Of a stretch of 64,000 bases of DNA, positions 25,202-36,191 are shown in pieces. Each line of letters begins with the position of its first letter. Position 1 is the first letter of the stretch. This DNA comes from Eremophila alpestris peregrina (Eukaryota; Chordata; Aves; Passeriformes; Alaudidae): contig WMCF01000056.1 in assembly GCA_009792885.1 (NCBI GenBank), forward strand, positions 372,001-436,000, written 5' to 3'. The position numbers were made by a program, and so were the translations under genes. A model generated the notes under the pieces. It ran no database searches. It saw only the letters and a list, made by a program, of their open reading frames with translations, and was not told the DNA's origin.

Positions 25202-26849
25202 TAGACATTGAAATCTTTCAGAGCCAAATGGGAAGAACTGTAAAGGAATAACAGGCCTCATTCTTTCGGGCAGTGCAGCATCTCAGATAACAAGAGCATA
25301 GTGCATGGAAGCACTTCTGTTTGTGGATCCAGGGACATCCAAGTGTCTCACAAAATTGGATCAATTTTGATGGAATCTTCTTATTGCGAAACACAGCAGC
25401 AGCAGCAAGATTTAGTACACTCCAGCACAAAATCTTTGGATAGTCTTTCTTACACCTCCTCATTTTGAAATGCCCTCCTCTCTTACTTAAAGGCAGTTCA
25501 GTCATTGAAACTAAACCAAAATGTTTTCCAGATACCTTTAATGTTCTTCACCCTCCCTCCCATGCACTGAGTTGAATTTTTCCCCCTAAGCCAGACTCAG
25601 CATCCCTCGTGCCTGTTCCTTTCTCTCCACTGGCTCCCTTGTCCTCTGCTGCTGAACCAAGAGCTGAGCTGAGGAAGCACCACTGATCCCCACATGCTCT
25701 GAAAACCTCTGCCAAACTCACAGCTTTGCACTTAGCTGTGCTAACCAAGGCCTCTCACATCCTTAGGTCAGCCAGATGGGAGCAAGGGGCTTGTTTTCTA
25801 TAAAAAAAAGCCCATCAAGACAGTAACTCTCATATCAGGGACCTGGGGTCTCACTGTTCTATATTGTGAGGGTCAGGGGAACTTTTAGATGTGATGAATT
25901 AACTTTTGGTGCAGAGAAAAGCTCTCATAACAACTAAACTTATGGTTATAGATTGTTTCAAGTGGCTGGATCCCTGAGGACTGATAATATCCTGAAAAGC
26001 AAACAAGCAGCAAGTTTCTACAAGATGTAATCTGAGGAAGCACAAAACATTTTTCATTATTTTAGTTAAATTACCTTTTGCTTGGTGCCTGCCAAACCTA
26101 CCCTCTAATCCCTGTTCAGCTGATAGTGCAGGGGATTTTGGTACTTGGTGATGGAGATATCTGTTCCTGCAGCATTTTTACAATTCCTAACTTGCTTGAT
26201 AAAGATTTTTAATATCACTTACGCTTTAAAAACTTATTCTTGAAACTATATAATGAGAATTTGCAGTTCTATGTGCTATGTGTGCCATGGGAAAGTTTCT
26301 AAACCAAGCAGGCAGAAAAGAAAGTACCTTAAAGTAAGTTATTTTAAGGCCAAAGAAGCTCTTGGAAGCTTTTTGTGATCATTATCCACCTCTCTTATCT
26401 CAAGCATCAATTTCTGCATTGAGGTGCAAAGACCCGGCAAATGAGATGAATCTTAGTAACCTTCAAAGAGTGGGAAAAGTCTCACAAAGAAAATTAAATA
26501 CAAGGTAAATGACAGAGCCCACTGAGAGGAGATTTAAAAGCATTCAGTACCCACATCAGAGGTGAGAGGTGAAGTGGTAGAAGTTATTTTGCCTTCATTG
26601 AGACTCCCTGATGCCACTGCAGACACATTTAGACCACTCAGCCTCTCACATTCCTGGTGTGGGAGGGATTCTGGAGGGCTGTAGATGGGTCCAAGGTGGG
26701 TACTGAAAAGGCAGAATAAAAGATGCATTAGAGGTGAATTACACCTTCAAACCCAGTCTGTCACCCTGAGTTTTAAACCTCAGTTTGTAAGTTGTAAGCT
26801 TGGAGTCAGACTTTCCCATGGGTTTTCATGTAAATAACAAGTGTTCTTT
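25202..26849. other. Noncoding DNA, no gene seen
   Basis: Random short frames of fewer than 100 codons. No transposon is recognised and CpG is scarce. Confidence 0.6.
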
Positions 26850-27060
26850 TCTAACTAGCTTAGATGTTTACATTCTTCTTAGTGAGATGGATTTCTTTGA
26901 CAACCATGTGGATTAGCCAGTGTGTGTGTAGAGGAGGTGCTTTCATTCCACCTATCAGAGCCTTTCCTACTTCCTTGTATAAATATTATGGAAAATCAAT
27001 AAATCCCTCTCTTTTTCTCTTCCCTTCTTGACGGCATGTCGTGTGACCTTTTTTGGTATC
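26850..27060 (+). mobile_element. LTR-like segment (possible solo LTR)
   Basis: TATAAATAT (26978-26986) is followed within 20 bases by AATAAA (26998-27003), then a pyrimidine-rich CCCTCTCTTTTTCTCTTCCC and a CpG-bearing GACGGCATGTCGTGTGACC. This order resembles the U3/R/U5 boundary of an avian endogenous retrovirus LTR on the plus strand. No second copy exists in the window, no target-site duplication was found, and the left end is a guess. An ordinary AT-rich sequence that resembles a promoter is the alternative. Confidence 0.4.
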
Positions 27061-30000
27061 AGTGCCACACCACTCAGCCTGGATGCAGTCACACCTTATT
27101 CACATTATTTTCAGCCACCTGGACTCAGCCCCAGGCACGTGGGTGACACCAGCTTTGTCTCAAAGTGCTGCAGAGGTTCGAGTCATGAGCCTGGAATTCC
27201 AAACGAATGAGCCCCAACGAGCCCCAAGTGATTGCTGATCCTCACACACCTGTGGAACGAGAAAATAAATCACAGTTGTCCTGCTGCGTTTCCTTGAGTT
27301 ACAAATCAAATCAGAGTGTCCTGAGATGGAAATACAATGTGGAGAAAAATGAACAGTATCAATGAGAAGGGAATCTGTGCAAGAGTTTAGAAAAATCAGT
27401 ATTTGTATATTAATCTGGACTTGATCCTTAGTGGGCATCCCATGCTCCTGTGGCTTGTTTGGTGTCAAATAAATGAAGCAGGGAGTGTCAAATTTCAATC
27501 ACTGTTTTTGTGGATCACTATAACAAACTTGAGATGCTGGATATGTTTGTGAAGCAATTGTATTTGAATTATGTGTTTTATACAGGGGAGGGTTTTATCT
27601 CCTGTTATGCTTCATGTAGTTTAATAGTTATCTAAACATCACGTTTTCAAATGGAAATAATAATAATATTAATATAAACTTTTAAATTGCTGGCTTCAGC
27701 TCTAATAATTTAAATAAATAAACAAATCCACAAGAGAATTCTGTAAAAAAAACAAACAAACAAACAAAAACTTTTATCCTTCCTTTGTTTATCAACTTAA
27801 CATGGATTACACATTTGTTAAGACTGTAAAGGAACTGCTCTGGCCCTTCAGCAGCACAGGAGGTTGAGTGAGAAGAATAAGTTGCCCAGAAAAGCAATGA
27901 CATAGAGAATCACCTGTCACTGTGAGATTGCAAAGAAAATATGGTCAACCTCACCCTTGTACAGGTTTCTTAACCAACAAGTAGGTACCTCTGTCTTAGC
28001 ATACCTTTTCTTTTTCTCTGACTTCTCAAGTCTGTCTTGCTGTGGGTTTGAGCTCTGCAGGATTAAACTACTGCAATTAGCTCCAGCTGTGGCTTGGGGG
28101 AACGGAGCTCTGAAGAAATTGCTCTGTATCATAAAAAAAGATGATCATCTTAAACTGTAGTACATGGCATAATTCCTGCAGCAGTTTCAAAATTATGTAC
28201 CATCAAATGCCATGTCACATCCCTCATGATGGTCATTAGCAGTTATGTCACATTGAATCACTGAAAACAGTGAATTTGGTATTAATAGAGCAGAACAAAG
28301 TCTTTTCTGCCTTCTGAGTCTTGTTCTTTAATCTCCATAACTGGATGTTGCAGATCAGCACTGGCAGGGAATCTTGTTTCTCTGTAGCTCTTAAAACTGG
28401 CTTTCAGTTTTAAGACATCAGTTCTAGAGAAAATTCTGCCACTATTAGGCACCTAAATATGGTACTTTATTCAGGACAAGCACTTTATCTATTGATACCA
28501 GCCCTCCTCTGCCTTGTGCTTATAAAATCCAGAGGGCACAAGCCCTGGTGTGCAGCCACCATTGCCCAGGTTAGCACAGCTTTGCTCCTGCAGGAGAAAT
28601 GCTGTGCTGTGAAGGAGAAGAGGTGCCAAATCTCCCAGCTCTGAGATGTTTGTGGAGCAGTAATTATGCACTTGCATTGGCAAGAGCCAGAGTGGCAAAC
28701 AGATGTGTTCATCCTGTCATTACTCCCTCATTGCCAGCTCATGGGATAATTGTGCAGATGCCAAGGAAATAAATCTGAACTGTCTGTGGGATTATCCAGG
28801 TAAGAGCCAGCAGTGGATGTCTCCTCAGTGCTGCAGTGACATTGTTAGGGCAGAAAGATTTATGTTTGATGGGAATTCTCAGAATGGCTCAGAAATGGGA
28901 ACAGGAATGAGAGAGTGAGGGGTGTGAGTGGTCATTTTTTAGGAAAAGCATTACATGAGAGAAAGGAACAACGACTGGAATGAGCAATAACCACAACCAT
29001 GTTCATTGCATCGTAATCATGGGGGGAAAATGAAACTCTTGTCCATGTTAAAGTCCCACAAGTCATTTGATGAATAAAAAAAATGACAAATAGCAACACG
29101 ACCTAAACACTATCCCAGGGAGAGGGGAACATTTATTTTTGTTTTCAATTATCAAGTGATGTCACCAGACATCAGCATAATTCTTGGCTCAGTTTTGAAA
29201 GCTGGACTTGTAACTGAATCAAATCTCAAGGTTTTACTTTACTGTTTGTTTTGTAATCAGTGTCTGCCTGACAAGTTTGCTCTGTTGAGTCCAATTTTGT
29301 GTGCATACTCTGCCTCCAGGCAGAGCTCTAATGATGTTGAACTGTCCTGTATGGGGAAAAATAAACACAAACCATTCTGGTAACACTTTGTTAAGTGATT
29401 GATATTGGATATCAATCTGGTTTCATGGGAGTTTATCTCCTCATCACAAAAACCTCGTTTATGTTGTTAAATAGATGATCCATTTGCAACAAATATGTCC
29501 TACAAGTCTGTTACCTCACACAGGAGAGTGGTCACAGTGATTTCTCCTGAAATTCTTGTTAAATTGAGATTGAGGGATGAGTCATCTCTCCCTTTAATTT
29601 GTTTGGATTTTCCAAGAATTTTCTCTGGTATTGAACTACTCCAAAGCTCAGTTGTTGCAGAGCTAATGCTGCCTGTAATGTTTTAAACAGCAGCATGTCC
29701 AGCTTTTATCCACATTGCTGATTAGGAACTGGGCTTCCTGTTTGCTGAGGTTTAAGGCCATCTCTCTAGCCCACAGAGCACTCTCTTTAAAAGCCCAGCA
29801 TGACCCAAAAGACTTCTAATTTAGAACTCTCCAAACTGGTAACATGGCCTCAGAAGAGAAGTCATTGATTGGCATGTATCCCTAATGTAATATAATACAC
29901 ATTATGTTCTTCAAAGAGCTGCTTAGCCTACTTTCTGGAAACATTGCTGCTGTGTTTTTCTATAGCTATTTTCCTTTCTTTGTGTTACATCTAATGACCT

Positions 30001-31869
30001 CATGTAAAGCTGGTCATTTGACTGTGCCTTGACTATAAATTATTTAAAAATAGTCATGATTCTGAATAAGTGTCATGCTGATCTCCAAAATGTACCTTTT
30101 TTTATTATTATTTTTTACTAAACTTCCATTTGCAGTTATTCTTGGGTATGGGCTCTGCTTCACAGAGGTAAAAGATAGATGTGAGGTTCTGTCAAATCAC
30201 CTTAGAGATGAAAAAAATCAAATACATCACCAGAATGACTAAAATTTTTACAAATTCAAAAACACTGTTGGGTTGTGACCTTTCTCTGGGTGTTTTATTT
30301 GAAAATATAAAACTTTAGACATTCACCCCCAAATTAATAGGACCAGCTGAAATGCTATGGAGTCACAGGTGTAGGGTGGTTTTCCCCTCTTGCATTTCTG
30401 GGGGATTATTGATGGTGAAGTGCTGCTGCCATTGTGGGAAGGAGGCAAAGGGAGGACAAGGCAGAGTTATAACCATGAGGGTGCTGCATGTGCTGAGTGT
30501 TGTCATTAGAATTCTCTCCTGCCAGAACCCAGAAAAGCTGCTCATACTCTCTTTGCATTTAAATACATTTATTTACCATACATTTATGATACCAGGCACT
30601 GCATAAATCTCCTTGGTCCTTCAATCTTTGGATCTGCCCTTTGTCAGAACATGTTATTAAATGGTTTGTGGTCACACCTTATCTGACTTTCTGACCAGCT
30701 GCAACAGGAGCTTTAGCAATGTTGGCAGCATGACACCAAGACTAAAATTAATACCATATATAAATAGCAACAAGGATAATAAATTCAGTCCTAACAGGGC
30801 TTTTTTGTGCTTTGGAAACTGTGGTGTGGTGGAAAGACAATTCCTTGCAACAACTTTTTAATTCATTAATTGACTTTCTGTAAAATCATCTGTGTTTTCA
30901 CATGATTCTTCCCCAAAGGCAATGTGTGCACTGTTTAGAAAAATGATAAATAATGTGTGTAAAATCAATAAATATAAAATGAGATAGATAGGAACACCTG
31001 TTCATAGAAATTACTTACTTTCAATTTGCTTATTCATTATGTTTCATTTCACCAGGTCTGGTTTTTCAAGTCAGTTTGTTTAAAAATTGGCAGAGTGTAG
31101 AAATAGATGACAGTACAAGAAGATTTGTTACCTACTTCTAATAAATAACAAGCTTATGAAATATAACATGTAAAGTGAAATCATAAGGAATTTATTCCTG
31201 TTTGGGCCAATTTGACTGCACAGAAGGAGTGACTAGATTTCTGTTCCAAAGGGATAGAACTGTGGTCATTTGAGCAGCAAAGGTGAGTGAATAAATCACT
31301 GTGATATCAGGGGAAAGGAAAAAATCCCCAGTGTGTTCACTAAATATGGTTCTGAGTTATCCCACCCCATCCCTCAGCATCTCATCCACACATGTCCTTG
31401 GGCCCCAAACACAAACTCCCCAGCCAATATATTCCTTTCCCCTCAGCAATTTAGTCTGAATAGAAGCTTTTGACTCTTGAAGTCTTGTAAACAAACAGAA
31501 GCATCTTTGGTTTCTTTATTCACAAAGCTCCACTTCAGCTCAGGGCATCAGCAACAGAGAAAATTCGGATGGAATAACAATAGATTTCTCTTTTGAATTC
31601 ATGGAACATTCCCTTAATGAAATTTGTTCCAACACACTGCAAGTCCTAGGCTGGAGTTGTTTACTGCTAGAAAAGGCTGCTGCCCTTAGGAGGCTTTGTT
31701 TATTTTTATTATCTGTTGCAGGGAGTTTAGTGTCTTGGATTCTGTGCTTTGGCTGGGAGTGGCCAGGAAGTGTGACAGGGAGCTGGTGACATGTCCCCAG
31801 AACGTCCTTGCTCCTGGTCAGACCCACAGTGCTCCACCTGAGCATGGCCAAATGAGGGGCAGGATTTGC
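27061..31869. other. Noncoding DNA, no gene seen
   Basis: The first 230 bases hold an unusual number of CpGs for this window (in CACGTG, TTCGAG, AACGAA, AACGAG twice, TGCGTT). Two small hairpins follow: 28389-28415 (perfect 11-bp stem) and 29397-29417 (9-bp stem GATTGATAT/ATATCAATC). Positions 29990-30085 are rich in ATGACCTCATG and ATAAATTATTTAAAAATAG. No frame looks coding. Confidence 0.55.
28377..28432. repeat. Short hairpin with perfect 11-bp stem
   Basis: TCTTAAAACTG (28389-28399) and its exact reverse complement CAGTTTTAAGA (28405-28415) are separated by GCTTT. Flanking TTTCTCTGTAG and CTAGAGAAA can pair partly outside an asymmetric internal loop. It is too small and AU-rich to call a microRNA precursor. 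Confidence 0.7.
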
Positions 31870-32013
31870 TGGGTTTTTGTTGGTTTTTTGGGGTTTTTTG
31901 TGGGGTTTTTTGTTGTTGTTGTTGTTTTTTGTTTGGTTGGTTTTTGTTTGTTTTTGTTTTTTGGGGGGTTTTTTGGGGGTTTTTTTGGGCTTTTTTTTGG
32001 GGGGGGTTTGGTT
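31870..32013. repeat. G/T-only low-complexity tract
   Basis: All but one of 144 consecutive bases (a C at 31990) are G or T on the plus strand, with repeated G runs of 3 to 8 (GGGG, GGGGGG, GGGGG, GGG, GGGGGGGG) separated by T runs and a (TTG)n core at 31910-31925. It therefore fits G-quadruplex-forming sequence on the plus strand. A Lys/Pro/Thr-rich minus frame across it (31818-32195) is a translation artefact. Confidence 0.92.
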
Positions 32014-35000
32014 ACTGAAACATCTACAATAAAATTATCCAAATAAATAAAATTCACCTCCAGCAAATCCAAACCTGCCTTTATCCCAGGAGCCCCCCAG
32101 TGCTGCCTTGTGAAGTTTTCTGTTCCATAAGGCACGTGCAAGTTCCCTCTCCCACCTCCCTCCTGTGACTTCCTCCCAGCACAAAAACACAGCATTTAGC
32201 ATCTTCTTCAAGTGGTAAGAAATATGGATATTGCATTGGAGGCCTGCAAAATGAATAAGTGATAAAAGAATCTGTTCATGCACACAGACACATCAGTTGG
32301 TGTTTGCCAGGGACTGCTTGAGAGATGCTGCTTCAAAGGTTCTGTAAGAGTGAGAGGAAGGGAAAGGAGGAGGAAGGGATGGGGTGAAGGCTCAAAACAG
32401 CATCAAAAGTGCAGGAAAGCAGTTCTGTGAGCTGGTGCTCTGGCCTGGAGCAAAAACCTCAGTGATATTTTGAAAAAACCCAGTTTTCCCACCATGAAAT
32501 AATCTTCTTCAGTATAATCCATGAACATTTTCCTGTTTGCTGTGGATAATAACTTTTACTAAGGTGTAAATCAAAATGAGATTTTCCTAAAGCCCAGCTT
32601 TCAGACATGTTAATTTTTGTTGAGTGTTCTGATTTATTAACTAACCAAAGGGAAATCAGAAGGAGCATGCACTCTGCAGGGTCACATCTATGTGATGTTC
32701 TAAAAAGGTTTTTTATAGAAGGGCTGGAAACCTTTTTTCCTCCTGATTGTTGGTTATTTGGAAAGTGTATGTAGCACCTCTAGAAATAAAGGGGATGATT
32801 ATGTTTTATAGGCAAGAAGGGATTAATAAAACCCATAATGCTCAAAGAAACAGCTGTTTCTCTGTTTTGTAGTGCTTCTAAACCCTCATCTAATGCAGAG
32901 TGAGTCAGCTGGGAGACACCACTAGTGTTAAAAAAGAATTAAATGGAAAAGTAGTGGTTATTATTTGAAAACAATTATTCTCTAATTGTGCTTTGAGGAG
33001 AGGAAACAGAGAATGAAAACTGCTGGTAAAATGATTTATAATTGGAACAAAGTATCGATTAGGAAGAAAAGATGGCTTAAAATAAAGACTTCCTAATCCA
33101 GAAGCAGAGATGGAGCAACAGCAATAATGCTTTTATTAGTCTGTTTTGAAAAGGCTGCATCATTTACAAGTGGGGTTGAAGCCAGGGAGTGGAGCCAGGC
33201 TTCCTCCTGGGACTTCTTTTGTAAACTCCAGCTGCATTTCCAGCTCTGCTGTTCCTCTGAGCAAAGCACAGCACTTCCCAAGCCTTAATCCCACCCATCA
33301 AACCTTCACTCTGGTTTCTGAGTTTGGCTAGGGTGGGTTCAGGTGTTGAGAATTCAAAGCAGAATTACTGGCATTTCTAATTTTTTTTTTCTTTTTTTTC
33401 TTGCTGTTGCCTGGAACATTCATATGATTTTGCTGCTTTGACTGGCAGAGAGAGAAGAAAGGGTTTGTATCTCCATTATGCACCTTCCATTAGAAATGCA
33501 GATATTTAATAGCTTGAAGTGACCTTAAGCCACATGATGTAATCCTTATACAATTTTTAATAAAGGCAGAATTCCCATCAAGTTTGGGGGTTGTCAGTAT
33601 GAAAGAGATGTGCAGATTTTCCCCATTAGACTATAAAATACTCTGCTCTGGTGCCTTATGTTCTTTCAATAATGTATTTTAATGGCATCTCTGGAAATGA
33701 AGGAATACTCTTTGATTTGATAAATTATTGGGCTTTTCTATTAGTCTTCATAAAGAACCTTGATCCCACAAATACCTCTAGATTCATAAATAGTATCTCC
33801 TTAGGTGTGTTGAGCATGACTGCTTTTACTCCTTGTTTCATTTAATTTTACTTTTCCAAACAAAACAGTTCAATCTAAACCACAGCAGTAAAGGCAAATA
33901 AATCTCTGCTCCTAAGTTTTGTAGGGATTTGGCAATCAGGAACTCACAGGTTACTTTTCTAAGAAAGAGAAGAGAGAAAGAACCCAATAAAAGACAGGAC
34001 CAGCTGTTCCATGAGTAGCCTGAGAGACAGAGGAAGCCCTGGAAAATAAATGACCATTTCATTCTTTCCATTTCCCAGCTTATGCCCTTTTCAGTTGCCT
34101 GTAAAAACTTGCCAGAAACTAGATTCCCTTTCTGGAAAGAAAAAAAACAAACATATTTTGTGTGATTGCAGATTGTGTTAAATGTGTGATAAGGTAATGA
34201 GACAGTGGTAAATTCATAAAGATATTGGGGTTCTCTCTTTTTCCTGCTGGTCACTGCCTTTATTTTATCCTTATCATGTAGGCAGTGCTGCACCTAAAGT
34301 TCACTCCAAAGGAGGCTGAAAAATAAATGAAGAAGACCTTCTTGAGGCCAAAGAAAGTAATTTATTAGTCCTTAAAGCTGAAGTATATAAATTTTAAAGG
34401 CCTTCGTGGGGCTAAAGAAAATAAATTAAGCCTAAAGAGATGCTATTTCAGGGACACAGATTTATCATTTGGAGATATGTGAGGGTTATACTCACATTCT
34501 GAAGTTTCATAAAGGAGGTTCTTTGTTTCTTCTCTGAAAAATTTAGCTTGGAAAACACCGAGCTCACTGTAAGATTCAAAGTTCCTGATGTTTTCTGGAT
34601 CCTGGAATAAATTACTTTCTCCTCTTTCTGTTAAATTGTGACATTTCCTTTGTAAAATATGTTGCATAGAAAAAAGTAATTTGAGCTATTCCAGGTCTAA
34701 GGCCACATGAGTGGCAGATGTTCTGATTTCTCACTCATTCCCACCAGCACACATCAGGAGCACCCTGGTGCATGTGGTGCACATGTCCCTGTGCCACCAG
34801 AAGAACAGGGAACTCAAGTTAATTTTGTTGCAGTCATAAATGGCAGCAGAGGAAGCAGAGACTTAGTGGGGTGCAGAGCACTTCCTTCCTTCCTTCCTTC
34901 TTTTTGTGTTATATCTGTCCCATAAATTTTGTATTCCCTGGTACTGCTCAAGCAGTAGCAAGAGAGGTGCTGCTTCTAGAGCAGAGCTTTTACTTGCTGC

Positions 35001-36142
35001 TCTTGCTGCTGGGATATTTCTTCACTGACATCCTCCCCATGGTTTGATAGGAGAGAATTTTCTGCCCATTTGCAGAAACCTGGAGATTTAACCCTCCAGA
35101 AACCTTTTAAAAATCCAGAAACCTGGAGTTTTAACCCTCTGCTGTGTACCCCGTGCTGGGGGAAGCAGATCCCACCACTTTTATAGCTGGCACAGCTTCT
35201 TCAAGCAGCCCTTTCTCCATTGTGTTTTGCTCCTGGGGAACACAGAGGTTCTGAACAAGCTTTTGCACTCATCAAGAAGCATGACATGTCCTCGAAACAG
35301 CTGCCATGTGCATCTCTGGCATTTGCTGAAATAAGACAGTAAGTTTCCAGTTTCTTGTTTTCCTGACTCTTCATTCATCCTGGGACCTGAAAGTGAAGCT
35401 GAATTTCTCCTGGTTTCCACACTGTGTTGCTGCTAGTGATGATGAATTATTCATTGTTAATCTAAATGAATGAGCCTATTGATGAGAGCAAATCAGAAAT
35501 TAGTGCAGTGAACTTTCCAGGAGTTTTGCTGCCCAGAGGAATTGTTTAACAAGGAACAAAACTGGCCACAACTGTTGTGTTGAGGGAACACCATAGTTTT
35601 TGCAAAACCAGATTTCAAATCTCTTTTAGCAGATGAAGTATTTCTGCCTGGTTCTGTTTCTGAAAGGATTTACAGTATTAGGTAGATCTCTCTTGGCATA
35701 AAGGTCAGGCATTCCTCACTCAGCCTATGGAATAACGTTCCAGTAGCTGAATGTGCCTCATTAAAAAGTGATGGGCACTGCAGCCACTGCAGCTGGGATT
35801 TGCTGTGGCTGTGCACAGCCCCACTGGAATCAGTGTCTGTGCCCAGTGCTGTGATCCACTGCAGTGACACAGGCCTTTGGATTTCCAGAGGGATCAAGGA
35901 ATGCTGCAGCAATAGGATTAATAAGAGTTCAGATGAATGCTGGCCAGCAGAGCCATCTGTTCCTGCTGCAAACAGTGCCCAGAGCTCTCCACTGCATCTC
36001 CTTCTTGTGACAACAGCCATTAAACAACCAGTGCCACATCTCAAAATTCAGCAATAACACTGTCATCTGAAATTCCACAAATACTCACTGGGCAATTTAA
36101 AACCCAACGTTTTTTTCCCTGTCTTGCAAACTCTTGCTAATC
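32014..36142. other. Noncoding DNA with small local duplications
   Basis: It contains a two-copy diverged repeat at 34335-34363 and 34399-34428 (CCTTCTTGAGGCCAAAGAAA against CCTTCGTGGGGCTAAAGAAA). It also has a (CTTC)n tract at 34881-34900 and a 43-bp-period duplication at 35073-35139 (core CAGAAACCTGGAG). The 151-codon minus frame at 33838-34293 and the 124-codon minus frame at 35670-36044 lack protein-like composition. Confidence 0.6.
34881..34900. repeat. (CTTC)n short microsatellite
   Basis: Five perfect CTTC units flanked by T-rich sequence. Confidence 0.9.
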
Positions 36143-36191
36143 CTGACTTTCACCTGCATGCCCAGTTGATTTATTTGCAGGTGAAAGTCAG
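36143..36191. repeat. Perfect 16-bp inverted repeat (hairpin)
   Basis: CTGACTTTCACCTGCA (36143-36158) and its exact reverse complement TGCAGGTGAAAGTCAG (36176-36191) are separated by a 17-base loop. Each arm carries a CACCTG/CAGGTG E-box of the ZEB/SNAI type in opposite orientation. The flanks do not continue the pairing, so the stem is short and sharply bounded, unlike a typical microRNA precursor. A template-switch inverted duplication or the remnant of a tiny transposon would give the same picture. Confidence 0.9.

Noticed and set aside
27050..27068. Primer-binding site TGGTATCAG just after the LTR-like segment
   Set aside because: Only nine bases match a known retroelement primer site and retroviral-type coding sequence does not follow; probably coincidence.
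31818..32195. 125-codon minus frame rich in Lys, Pro and Thr
   Set aside because: It is the translation of a G/T-only low-complexity tract; repeat expansion keeps the frame open.
33838..34293. 151-codon minus frame
   Set aside because: Cys/Phe/Leu/Ser-rich random composition with no domain, splice context or codon bias; this length is expected by chance in 64 kb of AT-rich DNA.
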